DNA of 64,000 nt, taken from positions 1 to 64,000 of the forward strand of contig NZ_QPLT01000018.1 of assembly GCF_003666015.1 (NCBI RefSeq), given 5' to 3'. How positions within the stretch are numbered: the stretch's first letter is position 1; each line of letters begins with the position of its first letter. This document shows positions 1-8,039 of the stretch, in pieces. The notes beneath the pieces are model-generated. The model was not told the DNA's origin and made no database searches. It saw only the letters and a program-made list of their open reading frames with translations. Made by a program: the position numbers and the translations under genes. The DNA comes from Halorubrum sp. Atlit-26R (GTDB lineage Archaea > Halobacteriota > Halobacteria > Halobacteriales > Haloferacaceae).

Positions 1-980
1 CGGCCAGATCGCACGAGTGTATCCCAGCTGGTGTTGCGGGCAGTGTAGAATCGCCAGACACCACGAACTCTCGTGTCACCTTCTTCAGTAAGCGTGTACC
101 CCTGCCAAGGGCGAGACTGGAAGATAGCAACGCCGGAATCACCGTTTGGATACTCAGCGTAATAGGAGGACGCAGAGAGGTCGTAGATCTCAACGTCAAT
201 TGAGTCCGAGACGTTTCGCGTCTCCTCTCGATAGACGACATCAACAGTGGTTCCGTTGACCGCGTCGGTCCGGATCGTCTTCTTCAGCCGGACATGGATC
301 TCTGCTTCGAGGGTGAGGGTTGTCCTCCAGTCGTCGTCGATCTGGTAGTCGATAGCTGGCGTGTGCGATCCATCGCTCCTCGCGATGGTTTCCCCGTCGT
401 TTTGTAACCGAACTTCCTCGATCTCGTGGTCCGTGAGCGACCACTGGGTAGTGCTGTTCCCTGAGGAACTCCCGTGTGGGATACGGACGCGGTAATCGAC
501 GAACCCACGCATCGTGCCATTCGGGGCGATGTACAGTGGTTTTTCACCGGATTCGAGGTGCCCCCGGGTCGACGGCTGAACCGCGAACACTGTCGCGTGA
601 GCGTCCTCGATGAAGACACCATCTTCGAGGGATGCGTGAGGTGGGTGGACAGACGTATCCAACCCACCGGCTTCGAGATCCGCAAAATCGTTTCGAGTCC
701 ACGTCGCAGCAGTCTCGGGCGGGCGCTTGAACGTAATATCTGTCCCGTTCGCAAGCTGGTGGATCGATGTCCGCTCGTCACCGTAGCGTTGGCGGTACTC
801 CTCTTGACTGACGTAATTGTCCGCATCGCGAGACCAGAGCGTCGCTGATTCGTTCTCAGTGAGTCCATTATCTTCCGTACCCGGTCGCGGCGGAGTCGCC
901 GAGACGATACCCGTGACTAGGCTAGTTACGCAGAGCGCTGCGATGAGTACGGTTAGTTTGCGTTGTTGTAGGGGTCTCAA
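1..980 (-). CDS. secreted mobile-element protein, C-terminus cut off by window edge
   Basis: An open frame of 326 codons enters from the left edge and starts at TTG (978-980), 21 bases after the stop of the upstream gene. No ATG or GTG lies between that stop and the TTG. The product begins with a positive stretch and a hydrophobic segment (LTVLIAALCVTSLVTGIVSA), which looks like a signal peptide or anchor. An Asp/Ser/Thr-rich exported domain follows. I do not recognise a family. The pairing with a small two-helix membrane protein, an HTH repressor and an integrase resembles haloarchaeal conjugative or integrative elements, but that role is inferred. The missing C-terminus lies beyond the window. 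Confidence 0.7.
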   Translation of the reverse strand, partial: MRPLQQRKLTVLIAALCVTSLVTGIVSATPPRPGTEDNGLTENESATLWSRDADNYVSQEEYRQRYGDERTSIHQLANGTDITFKRPPETAATWTRNDFADLEAGGLDTSVHPPHASLEDGVFIEDAHATVFAVQPSTRGHLESGEKPLYIAPNGTMRGFVDYRVRIPHGSSSGNSTTQWSLTDHEIEEVRLQNDGETIARSDGSHTPAIDYQIDDDWRTTLTLEAEIHVRLKKTIRTDAVNGTTVDVVYREETRNVSDSIDVEIYDLSASSYYAEYPNGDSGVAIFQSRPWQGYTLTEEGDTRVRGVWRFYTARNTSWDTLVRSG

Positions 981-1001
981 GATGAGAGCGGAGTGAATGG
1001 C

Positions 1002-1415
1002 TTACCAGGGGACGAGGTCAACACACTGCGCCAGTGGAAGGCCCATCATCGATCCCGCGACGGTGTACAGTGGACCGAGGACAACGAGAACCACTGTGGA
1101 CTTCATTGCCGAACGCTTGTGCTGCTTGAGTCCCTTCTTCTGGTCGGGATTGAGTGTGAACATCTCGATCAGGGAATCAGCTTGCCAAACGACCGCGAGA
1201 CCAACAATGCCCAGCGCAGTAGTTAGCTGAAAGAAGCCCTCGATCATTCCAGGGAGATTATCAGCGCTACATACAGCACTCTGTGACGTTTCCTGAGCAA
1301 GTGCTGGTTCAACTGCGGTGATTGAAAGAGCAGTGATGGTGAAAAAGAGCTTTAGACCCAATCGTGTGGTGCTTTTCGACGTTTTCTGGTTAGATGTGGT
1401 GTCTGACTCTGGCAT
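1002..1415 (-). CDS. small membrane protein with signal peptide, pilin/VirB2-like layout
   Basis: 137 residues, ATG start. A hydrophobic segment near residues 22-40 (LFFTITALSITAVEPALAQ) looks like a cleavable signal. Two further hydrophobic stretches follow, near residues 58-80 (FFQLTTALGIVGLAVVW) and 105-125 (STVVLVVLGPLYTVAGSMMG), separated by a basic loop. Short signal-bearing proteins with two membrane helices are the VirB2/TrbC pattern of conjugation systems. Sequence similarity cannot be checked here, so this is a layout argument only. It is the first gene of a two-gene minus-strand unit with the secreted protein downstream. Confidence 0.65.
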   Translation of the reverse strand: MPESDTTSNQKTSKSTTRLGLKLFFTITALSITAVEPALAQETSQSAVCSADNLPGMIEGFFQLTTALGIVGLAVVWQADSLIEMFTLNPDQKKGLKQHKRSAMKSTVVLVVLGPLYTVAGSMMGLPLAQCVDLVPW

Positions 1416-1635
1416 ACGTGTCTTTAGTCAGCTGTTCCACCGTCCGACAGATCACGGGCTCGAATCGGATTGTTGGAATCAGCGTTCGGTTCTATCAAAA
1501 CAGACCCAGTATATGAACTTGAACATTCGAACGTATTCTTAAGCATTTGATTGTCTTCTCTAGCATCTTATAAGATGCGCAAACGACGTATCGAGAGACA
1601 TATACATCGGTTCACAACAAAAGACACCTATACGC

Positions 1636-1902
1636 ATGTATCGGGAAGTCAGCTGGGCGGTACCTGCCGACCCCTACATTCTCGAAGAACTAGGCGAGTA
1701 CGCAGGCTGGCACACAGCGAAAAACCTCGAGATCAATACGGATTTTAGTCGCCAGTGGATTTCTCAGCGCTGTCAGGTATTTGTCGATCATGAGCTTGCC
1801 GAGCGCCACGAAGAGGAGCCCGCATACAGTATTACTGCGTTCGGCGAGCAAATTCTCAGTGGTGAAGTAGAATATGAAGATCTAAACGAGACTGAGTGTT
1901 GA
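1636..1902 (+). CDS. small winged-helix regulator, PhiH1-repressor-like
   Basis: 88 residues with the haloarchaeal PhiH1-repressor pattern: a helical start (ADPYILEELGEYAGW), a recognition region (SRQWISQRCQVFVDHELAER) and a wing ending in YSITAFGEQIL. These proteins are DNA-binding repressors common on haloviruses and integrated elements. It is divergent from the two membrane-protein genes, so it probably controls them or itself. A TATA-like CATATACATC lies about 35 bases upstream of the ATG. Confidence 0.8.
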   Translation: MYREVSWAVPADPYILEELGEYAGWHTAKNLEINTDFSRQWISQRCQVFVDHELAERHEEEPAYSITAFGEQILSGEVEYEDLNETEC

Positions 1903-1922
1903 TCGGTTCCAAATTGACCGAT
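1902..1922. terminator. hairpin at the end of the PhiH1-like gene
   Basis: The perfect arms ATCGGT and ACCGAT flank a nine-base loop and overlap the last base of the repressor stop codon. It could be a terminator or an operator. No long T-run follows. Confidence 0.35.
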
Positions 1923-1953
1923 TGACGTAACCTGCTTTCTTAATTGAAATCCA

Positions 1954-1969
1954 GGCTATGTTGAAATCC
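1954..1969 (-). repeat. IS-end-like 16-mer (GGCTATGTTGAAATCC)
   Basis: Reverse complement of the GGATTTCAACAnAGCC motif that also occurs at 24777, 40388, 50486 and 52812. It looks like a solo insertion-sequence end in the gap before the anion transporter gene. Confidence 0.4.
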
Positions 1970-2182
1970 TCAGGCGAGGTCTGCGAGCATCGAAAATATC
2001 GGGGTGAATAGAATAGTGGCGGCCTGCTCCAACTCGGATAGCGGAACCGAAGTTTTTGATGTTGGATATTGACCGTTCGGTATGATAGAAGAGTTCAGCC
2101 TAACCATCGAAGCCGATGAAACACTGTCTATGACCGTAATAGCCGCGTTTACACCCCTCTCGTAAACTGATCCAGCCTAGCG

Positions 2183-3712
2183 ATGGTCACTCGAAATCGG
2201 TTCTCTGATCTCGTCACCCGACAACAGATCGGATTGGTTCTAGGGCCGGCACTGTTCGCTGGTAGTCTCTTGTTTTCACCGTTCGATATTCCCCCGTCCG
2301 CAAATGCAGCGCTCGCAAGCACTCTCTGGATCGCCGCCTGGTGGGTGACTGAAGCGATCCCGATTCCCGCGACGAGCCTCCTCCCAATCGTTCTCTTCCC
2401 GATAACCGGTGTGGTTAGTGCCACCGGAGCAACGGCACCGTATGCTGACCCAGTTGTCTTCCTTCTCCTGGGTGGATTCCTCCTTGCACTCGGAATCGAA
2501 CGCTGGGATCTCCACAGACGGATCGCACTCACCGTTGTGAGCCTCGTCGGCGTTCGAGCCGACCGACTCCTACTTGGGTTCATGATAGCGACGGCGTTCC
2601 TCTCGATGTGGATCTCGAACTCCGCGACGGCGATGCTAATGGTGCCGATTGGGATTGCAGTTATCGTTTCGGTCGGGGCTGTCGATGAGCACGACCGAAA
2701 ACCGACAGAGGGAGACGAAGAAAATGACCTCCTCGTCGGAGTTCGCGGAGTGCCGGCTGATCGTCCTACGACTGGTTTCGGGCTCGCATTAATGCTCGGA
2801 ATTGCGTACAGTGCATCGATCGGTGGTGTGGCGACCCTGATCGGGAGTCCTCCGAACGCCGTCTTCGCAGGCGTGGCAGAATCCCGTCTGGACATACAGA
2901 TCAGCTTCCTCGACTGGCTCGTGTTCGCAGGGCCGCTCTCGATCGTGTTCCTGTTCGTCACGTGGCTGTTGCTGGTGAAACTCCTCCGACCGGAGATTCC
3001 GATCGAACAGGGTGCTGAAGACGTTATTCGAACACAACGTGAAGGACTCGGGGGGATCTCTCGCGGCGAGCGACGAATGTTGGCGGTCTTCACGCTCGTC
3101 GCAGCTGGATGGCTCCTCCGGCCATTTGTCCTCCAACCACTGTTCCCAGCGATCACAGACACAGTCGTTGCTATCGTTGGCGGAATACTCCTGTTCGTCA
3201 TTCCGGTTGACTACGAAGCTCGTGAGTTTCTGCTCGACTGGAGCGATGTGGCCCGTTTGCCATGGGGTGTGCTCTTGCTCCTCGGGGCAGGGTTTTCACT
3301 GGCAAACGCATTTCGAGAGAGTGGACTTGACACCGTCATCGCGGAAGGTTTCGCCGGCGTTGCGGGAGTTCCACTGGTCGTGCTCGTTCTTGTGATCGCC
3401 ATAGTCGTGGTATTCCTCACGGAAGTCACCTCAAATACGGCGACAGCGACGGTTTTTATGCCGATTATGATCAGCCTCGGGATAACCATCGGTGAGTCGC
3501 CGCTTATGCTGATGGCGACTGCAGCGCTCGCGGCCTCAATGGCGTTTATGCTTCCGGTAGCGACACCGCCTAACGCGGTTGTTTTCGGCAGTGGCTACGT
3601 CACTATTCCTCAGATGTCGCGAATCGGTCTGTGGTTGAACCTACTCGGCATTATCGCAATCATCGTACTCACGTACCTGTGGCTGCCAATTGCCTTCGCA
3701 ACCGCAGGATAG
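2183..3712 (+). CDS. DASS/SLC13-family anion:sodium symporter
   Basis: 509 residues with about eleven hydrophobic segments spread over the whole length. Both signature loops of the divalent-anion:Na+ symporter family are present: SNSATAMLMVPIG near residue 147 and TSNTATATVFMPI near residue 413. These are the Ser-Asn-Thr motifs that bind substrate and sodium. It would import dicarboxylates, sulfate or similar anions across the cytoplasmic membrane; the substrate cannot be read from sequence. It stands alone between a repressor gene and an integrase. The ATG at 2183 gives the usual family length. Confidence 0.9.
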   Translation: MVTRNRFSDLVTRQQIGLVLGPALFAGSLLFSPFDIPPSANAALASTLWIAAWWVTEAIPIPATSLLPIVLFPITGVVSATGATAPYADPVVFLLLGGFLLALGIERWDLHRRIALTVVSLVGVRADRLLLGFMIATAFLSMWISNSATAMLMVPIGIAVIVSVGAVDEHDRKPTEGDEENDLLVGVRGVPADRPTTGFGLALMLGIAYSASIGGVATLIGSPPNAVFAGVAESRLDIQISFLDWLVFAGPLSIVFLFVTWLLLVKLLRPEIPIEQGAEDVIRTQREGLGGISRGERRMLAVFTLVAAGWLLRPFVLQPLFPAITDTVVAIVGGILLFVIPVDYEAREFLLDWSDVARLPWGVLLLLGAGFSLANAFRESGLDTVIAEGFAGVAGVPLVVLVLVIAIVVVFLTEVTSNTATATVFMPIMISLGITIGESPLMLMATAALAASMAFMLPVATPPNAVVFGSGYVTIPQMSRIGLWLNLLGIIAIIVLTYLWLPIAFATAG

Positions 3713-3783
3713 GGGGAATACCGAATGATGCTAAAGCCACTGTTCACCGTGTCATACCAGGTAGATAGCTCTCTCTGAGTCAG

Positions 3784-5043
3784 CTACTCGTGGCTTTTGT
3801 GTGCCGAACCATCTACCTCTGAGAGCGCTTCTGTGGCAACGTCGCCGAGTTCGCCGGCCTCGATATGTGAGTACCGTTCTCGCACCATCTCTTCCGAATT
3901 ATCCAAGTATCGAGCCGCGATGGTATACCCAAAGGCTCGAACGAGAACTTCTCCCATCCCACGACGACCACCGTGCGGAGCGAGATAGTCATGTTTCGGA
4001 TGGTCGATATCGATCTCTTCGGCCTTCGAGAGACGTTGGAGAGTCGATCGTGCCCCGTCCGTCGTGATCGACGGCGGGCGGATGTCCTTATCGAGTGCCA
4101 GTAGGAGGTCGCGAGCGTACTCATCACGCCGCTCAGTAATTGCCTCTGGGCGTTCCCCTCGGTCTTCGAGTTCATCCTGGACGAGCTCCCCAAGTGTTCG
4201 TTGGTCGAACGTCGGAAAGACCGGCCAGCGCTCCGTTGGCGGGTCCACCAGCTGGCGGTAGCCCCGCAGTGGTGAGATCACTGGGTCGGGGAGACTCGCG
4301 GCGTCCCACTGCTGTTTCTTCCGGTAGACGTCCATACTCCCGTCGTCAAGCGAGAGGTCCTCCCAGCGGACGCCGCGCCGGCGCGGGTCGTTCGGGTCCC
4401 GGAGGAGTTCGCCGACGCGGACGGCGGTGTACGCGAGAACGAACACCAGTGCCCGGTCACGCGCCGCCTTCAGCGCCGCGTAGCGTGCTCGCTGCTTGTC
4501 GAGAGGGGCAGTATCCTCCGGGAGTGTCGTGTACGCCTCGACAGCGTCGCGGGCCCGTTCGTCGACGTGGCGGGTGAGGGCGTGGCGCTGTTCGGACGTC
4601 CAGGCCTGCTGGTCACCGGGCTTGCGGCCGTCGTCCTCCGGCAGCGGCGCCATCGCACTCGCCCGCTGCGCGTAATGCGCCTCGAGATAGCCCTCGTTGA
4701 CACACCAGCCACACCACGCAGAGATATAGCGATAATAGGTTTGAACGGTGTTCTGTTTGAGGCCACGATCACCAGCGAGGTGCCGGGCGTATTCGCGGAA
4801 GACGCGTTCGTCGAGATCCTCGAAGGTGAGGTCGCGGTCGACGTTGTCGGGGACGACCCCGGTCCAAGCGTCGTTACCCCGATCGGCGGCGGCCCACTCG
4901 GCGAACCGCTCGAGTTCGCGAGCGGCGTTCCGTCGATAATTCCCACCGTCCCCACCGCGGCCTTTCCCCTTGTCCTGGAGGTAGCGCTCGAAGGAACCCG
5001 CAAGTGTCTGATCGGAACGGTTTCGAGGTGTACCCGAAGTCAT
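3784..5043 (-). CDS. tyrosine recombinase (phage-type integrase)
   Basis: 419 residues from the ATG at 5043, chosen because the upstream gene ends five bases before it; an earlier in-frame start would overlap that gene by about 60 bases. The N-terminal half is a SAM-like core-binding domain (LAGSFERYLQDKGKGR). The catalytic half shows an Arg in AYTAVRVGELL, the box HGGRRGMGEVLV (H-x-x-R) and the nucleophile in VRERYSHIEAG. It catalyses site-specific recombination, probably integrating the element carrying the 1-6 kb genes. No tRNA or flanking attachment repeat is visible nearby. It is the third gene of a unit with the TumE-like pair. Confidence 0.88.
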   Translation of the reverse strand: MTSGTPRNRSDQTLAGSFERYLQDKGKGRGGDGGNYRRNAARELERFAEWAAADRGNDAWTGVVPDNVDRDLTFEDLDERVFREYARHLAGDRGLKQNTVQTYYRYISAWCGWCVNEGYLEAHYAQRASAMAPLPEDDGRKPGDQQAWTSEQRHALTRHVDERARDAVEAYTTLPEDTAPLDKQRARYAALKAARDRALVFVLAYTAVRVGELLRDPNDPRRRGVRWEDLSLDDGSMDVYRKKQQWDAASLPDPVISPLRGYRQLVDPPTERWPVFPTFDQRTLGELVQDELEDRGERPEAITERRDEYARDLLLALDKDIRPPSITTDGARSTLQRLSKAEEIDIDHPKHDYLAPHGGRRGMGEVLVRAFGYTIAARYLDNSEEMVRERYSHIEAGELGDVATEALSEVDGSAHKSHE

Positions 5044-5048
5044 GATTC

Positions 5049-5498
5049 TTAGTTCGCGTACTGGTAGGTCGGACGGACGTCCTCGAGAAGTTCTTCGATG
5101 ATTTCCCAAAGGATCAGGGAGGGTGTCTCGTGCTTGAATCTAATTCCCCAGCGGTCCTCCGTATTGGCGGTTGAGTATTGAAAATGCGCCTGTCCCAGAT
5201 CGGGATGGTCCTCGTCTTGGTGCCAGCCGGCGTGAAAGCCCGTGTTCGGATCCGTGTAGTTGATACGGAACCAATCGTCTGGATCCTGTCGATACCACTT
5301 GATGGTGAGTTCCGGTGAATCCGGGCCTGTCGGAGGGTCAAGACGGGCTGGATCGAAAATCGCTCGCAGCTGCTTGGCTTCAATATCATCAGGAACGGAC
5401 TCAACCGCCGTGACCTGTGGCACACGATCGAGGACATCCCGCTTTAGCTGCGCATAGAGGTTCGCGTTCGGATCACCACCTGGATGCGGGACAGACAT
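5049..5498 (-). CDS. TumE-like (DUF6516) toxin candidate
   Basis: 149 residues. The core pattern LTIKWYRQ....DWFRINY....GWHQDEDHPDLGQAHFQY recalls the TumE/DUF6516 toxin family, in which a Trp-rich sheet is followed by a conserved His-Pro motif and paired with an HTH antitoxin. Here the upstream gene is a winged-helix protein ending three bases before this start, so the pair fits a toxin-antitoxin operon. It lies directly before an integrase, a common place for stability modules. Family assignment is from memory of the motif and not from a search. Confidence 0.55.
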   Translation of the reverse strand: MSVPHPGGDPNANLYAQLKRDVLDRVPQVTAVESVPDDIEAKQLRAIFDPARLDPPTGPDSPELTIKWYRQDPDDWFRINYTDPNTGFHAGWHQDEDHPDLGQAHFQYSTANTEDRWGIRFKHETPSLILWEIIEELLEDVRPTYQYAN

Positions 5499-5501
5499 CC
5501 G

Positions 5502-6041
5502 TTAGCTGTTAGCCTCGGCAGGTCCTGTCGTCGGAGCGAGGAAGTCCCATTCGCGGATGGCAAAGCCAACGATCTGAATACGCCGCTGAAGGTGCTCCCA
5601 CTCACGGGCAATCTCACGGCGACGGTCTTCCTCGTCAGCGTCAAGGGACTCGTCAGCGAGCGTTCCGCGAAGTTGGTTCGGAGACTCAACGCCGAATTCG
5701 TCCTCCCAGTCGCGGATCTGCGTCTTCATATCGGCGAGTCGGTCCGTGAGTTCCTCGACAGTGTGCCCGCTGTCCCGAAGGCGCATCGCCTCCTGCATCG
5801 CCTGACGGCGATAATCAGGGTAGTACGTCGTGTGGGTGCCGCTCTCGTCACGATGGAGAATACCGTCGTCGACGAGCCGTTCGAGGACGCGCTTGGTTGG
5901 TTCGTGTGACCAGTCCGCTTCAGAGGCGATCCAGTTGGCCGTCCGCGGCTCTGACAGCTGCCGGGCGGTCATCCGAACCCGGTCTTCACCCGTGGTCTGG
6001 TGTTCCATTAGACTCTCGGAGTTCGATCCGTCTTCGGTCAT
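5502..6041 (-). CDS. winged-helix DUF7342-like protein, probable antitoxin/regulator
   Basis: 179 residues from the ATG at 6041. This start was chosen because a TATA-like element lies about 27 bases upstream, as expected for leaderless haloarchaeal transcripts. A longer frame exists but would run through that promoter. An HTH region (TARQLSEPRTANWIASEADW, then KRVLERLVDDGIL with a wing) is followed by a Glu/Arg-rich coiled-coil region and a short C-terminal helix. This matches haloarchaeal DUF7342 proteins, often paired with a TumE-type gene. It would bind DNA and probably repress its own operon. Confidence 0.7.
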   Translation of the reverse strand: MTEDGSNSESLMEHQTTGEDRVRMTARQLSEPRTANWIASEADWSHEPTKRVLERLVDDGILHRDESGTHTTYYPDYRRQAMQEAMRLRDSGHTVEELTDRLADMKTQIRDWEDEFGVESPNQLRGTLADESLDADEEDRRREIAREWEHLQRRIQIVGFAIREWDFLAPTTGPAEANS

Positions 6042-6062
6042 ACAACATCGTTCGAGCTTCAT

Positions 6063-6073
6063 CTTAATATAAA
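6063..6073 (-). promoter_or_regulatory. TATA box of the antitoxin-toxin-integrase unit
   Basis: On the minus strand the sequence reads TTTATATTAAG, centred about 27 bases before the ATG at 6041. This spacing places transcription start at the ATG itself and supports the shorter start of the winged-helix gene. Confidence 0.55.
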
Positions 6074-6639
6074 TTGAGGCCATTCGTTCTATATTGAAAT
6101 CTTTTCTTTGGTATCGTCTCGAGCTCAGCTGAGGAAACTCATCGAAATCCCGAACCTCTGTCTTGGCGACTCTACCCCGAGGGAAGCGTCTTTCTGAGCC
6201 GATTGCAGATTCGTGCTTCACCGACGGCGTCGGGGTACGTCAAAGTGGTCGTGATTATTCGTGTAATCACGTTCAGACGCGTATTTGCCTGAAGTGCCGA
6301 ATTCCAGTAGTAGCAGCGTTAATAGCCAAGAAACCGGACTTATAAATTATATATCGCTATACCAAAACTGAGCCGTGGAGTTGCCACAGTTTCGGAGGAT
6401 AGACCAGTTTTAAGTCGAATTAGCATCAAGTCGTGGTAATTCTCAGCGGTCGGAGATAGATTTTGAATTCTTACTCTCGAACTACCGGACGAGCGTAGGA
6501 AATTGCGCGGATTTTGGCGCTGCTGAATACGGTTGTCACTCTTGAGGGGCGGACCCAACTAGATCTCAGCGGGTTAGTCGTGCGGGATCAACGCCGAGGC
6601 AACGAGTTCAACACACTCGCCTACACTAATCACAGGTGA
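6074..6639. other. gene-free stretch with a hairpin and IS debris
   Basis: No frame here looks coding. It holds a perfect seven-base-pair hairpin (GTGATTA/TAATCAC at 6251-6270), the 15-mer GTGGTCGTGATTATT at 6245-6259 that recurs at 53735, and probably the non-coding 3' flank of the transposase remnant that begins at 6640. Confidence 0.5.
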
Positions 6640-6867
6640 CTAGCCCATCTCGCCGTCGATGTCCGCTTTCAGCAGGAAGTCGGTGAGCCGCCAGATATTG
6701 TACAAGAGGACCGCGAATACGAAGTAGAATAGGCGAACGCGGTAGTCTTTCGAGGAGGTCTTCGCGAGAAAATCACCTTTGTTCGATTTGTACTCACTCT
6801 CGATCTGCCACCGGCGACTGTAGCGCTGACAGAACGTCTCAGCTTCCTCTGAGCCGGGACCCTTCTT
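6640..6867 (-). pseudogene. C-terminal remnant of an ISH-type DDE transposase
   Basis: In one minus-strand frame about 75 codons end at TAG (6640-6642) and read ERYSRRW-like text: CQRYSRRWQIESEYKSNKGD, then KTSSKDYRVRLFYFVFAVLL and YNIWRLTDFLLKADIDG. This is the conserved C-terminal block (Y-x3-W-x-IE motif) of haloarchaeal ISH3/IS4-like transposases. The catalytic N-terminal part is missing because the frame runs directly into arsR coding sequence. It marks an old insertion next to the ars locus. Confidence 0.75.
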
Positions 6868-7261
6868 ACAGCGACCTCGACCCGTCGAGCGCGACGAGGA
6901 CGGCGTTCGCGCGCGGCGTGGCGCGATACATCCGCCACTTCCCTTCCTTCCGGCGCGTGACGAGGCCGGCGTCAGTGAGCTGCGAGAGGGCGTGGCTGAT
7001 CGCGCTGTCGCTCACGTCTAAGAGTGGCGAGAGTTCGCAGACGCACAGCTCCTCGTCGTCAGCAGCGTGGAGCATCCGGACGATCTTGTATCGCGTCTCG
7101 TTGCCGAGCGCCGACAGCAGCTCAATATCGGTCGCCAGGTCGGATCCACCGACGCTCTCGTTCAGTTCTTCTAGCTCCGCTAACCGGTCGGCGAGGTCTT
7201 CATCGGTACAGGAGCCACATTCGTCGGCGACGTACCGCTGTAAACGCTCGGTAGATGACAT
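6866..7261 (-). CDS. arsR: ArsR-family metalloid-sensing repressor
   Basis: 131 residues. The helix-turn-helix contains the metalloid-binding motif ELCVCEL (C-V-C), followed by LLDVSDSAISHALSQLTDAG and a wing. Apo-ArsR blocks transcription, and As(III) or Sb(III) binding to the cysteines releases DNA. It is divergent from the cupin gene and lies next to arsD-arsA. On its own strand TTTAAT lies about 27 bases before the ATG, so the mRNA is probably leaderless. Its last codons touch the transposase remnant, so the natural C-terminus may have been trimmed. Confidence 0.92.
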   Translation of the reverse strand: MSSTERLQRYVADECGSCTDEDLADRLAELEELNESVGGSDLATDIELLSALGNETRYKIVRMLHAADDEELCVCELSPLLDVSDSAISHALSQLTDAGLVTRRKEGKWRMYRATPRANAVLVALDGSRSL

Positions 7262-7330
7262 ACAAACAATTGAACCAAGCCGGGATTAAACGTTGCGGAG
7301 CGCCGTCTCAACTGATAGCTGGACAGCGAA

Positions 7331-7340
7331 AACAATATAG
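7331..7340 (+). promoter_or_regulatory. TATA-like element for the 35-codon ORF and cupin
   Basis: AACAATATAG is centred about 28 bases upstream of the ATG at 7364, which fits a leaderless transcript starting at that ATG and running into the cupin gene. Confidence 0.45.
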
Positions 7341-7363
7341 TAATCTCTCAAATATAGTCTCGT

Positions 7364-7471
7364 ATGAAAAAGACGAGACTTGTGGTGGATGTCTGGCGGT
7401 CGACAACGACCATCTCGGCAGGCTCGAGCAACGATACGGCCGAATGCGCCGCTACAGGGTGTTCGCCGTGA
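7364..7471 (+). CDS. 35-residue ORF translationally coupled to the cupin
   Basis: Starts at ATG with a TATA-like box 28 bases upstream and ends with a TGA that overlaps the GTG of the cupin (GTGA). The product runs MKKTRLVVDVW to a Cys-containing tail (ECAATGCSP). No family is recognised. The promoter spacing and the four-base overlap are the reasons for listing it. The two cysteines near the C-terminus could bind metalloid, but this is speculation. It may instead be a leader peptide. Confidence 0.4.
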   Translation: MKKTRLVVDVWRSTTTISAGSSNDTAECAATGCSP

Positions 7472-7863
7472 CCGGTTCCTACAAACGGGTCAATTACACC
7501 GACATCGAGACCACCTCGGGCGCGATGCGGCCGCTTACCGACTCGCTCGATAGCGAGCAGGTCGGCGTGTCAATCGCGCGCTGTGAACCCGGATGGCGGA
7601 ATAAGTCGCACGACCACGCCGCGGAGGATCACGAGGAAATATACGTCCTCTTAGAGGGTGAAGCTACCATCGTTATCGACGATGAATCCGTCGAACTCGA
7701 AGCCGGCGACGCGGTTTGGATTCCGCCGACTGCGACGCGGCAGATCCAGAACGGTGATGTCGAAAGTGCGCTCGTCCTCGTGAGTGCCCCGGCGTCGAAG
7801 TGTCGAACCACGACGTGTGTCGACGACCCAGGATCGTGGGCCACTAACGGATTTATCGGGTGA
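7468..7863 (+). CDS. cupin-domain protein of the ars locus
   Basis: 131 residues from the GTG at 7468. This start gives the usual haloarchaeal N-terminus (xxxVNYTDIE). Cupin motif 1 is GWRNKSHDHAAEDHEEIYVL and cupin motif 2 is LEAGDAVWIPPTATRQIQN, forming a single-domain beta-barrel with the His/Glu metal site (HDH...E). The exact reaction is unknown. The tail carries two cysteines (CRTTTC), which is unusual for a small cupin and may reflect its place between arsR and arsD. A longer start (ATG 7444) is possible but would overlap the upstream ORF. Confidence 0.8.
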   Translation: MTGSYKRVNYTDIETTSGAMRPLTDSLDSEQVGVSIARCEPGWRNKSHDHAAEDHEEIYVLLEGEATIVIDDESVELEAGDAVWIPPTATRQIQNGDVESALVLVSAPASKCRTTTCVDDPGSWATNGFIG

Positions 7864-7930
7864 TCGGGGGGTCTCGGCCGTTCAAGATGAAATGACTATG
7901 CGACCGATGTGGAGATATCCGACCGAAGAG

Positions 7931-7993
7931 CTTATAATTGTATGAGAGTTTGTTCAAATGAATTGGCCACAGAGAGGACAAACAAACGTGTCC
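7931..7993 (+). promoter_or_regulatory. arsD-arsA promoter with candidate ArsR operators
   Basis: A TATA-like CTTATAATTG (7931-7940) is followed by the small palindrome TTCAAATGAA (7953-7962) and by GGACA/TGTCC arms at 7976-7993. The palindrome sits about where transcription would start, a normal place for an ArsR/SmtB site. No matched experiment or consensus is available, so the operator call is tentative. Confidence 0.4.
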
Positions 7994-8039
7994 TGCTGTG
8001 AACGATACATCAGACGTACGACCGCGATCCGACTCAATC

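Noticed and set aside
284-868. 194-codon minus-strand frame
   Set aside because: Ser/Thr/Arg-rich shadow. The neighbouring frame from TTG 980 gives a natural protein with a signal peptide over the same DNA.
2082-2165. 27-codon ORF just before the anion transporter
   Set aside because: Too short and without motif, promoter or overlap to support it.
2149-3201. 350-codon minus-strand frame
   Set aside because: Shadow opposite the anion transporter, dominated by Arg, Thr and Ser.
3700-5100. tRNA-type attachment site for the integrase
   Set aside because: No cloverleaf or repeated tRNA 3' end was seen on either side of the integrase gene.
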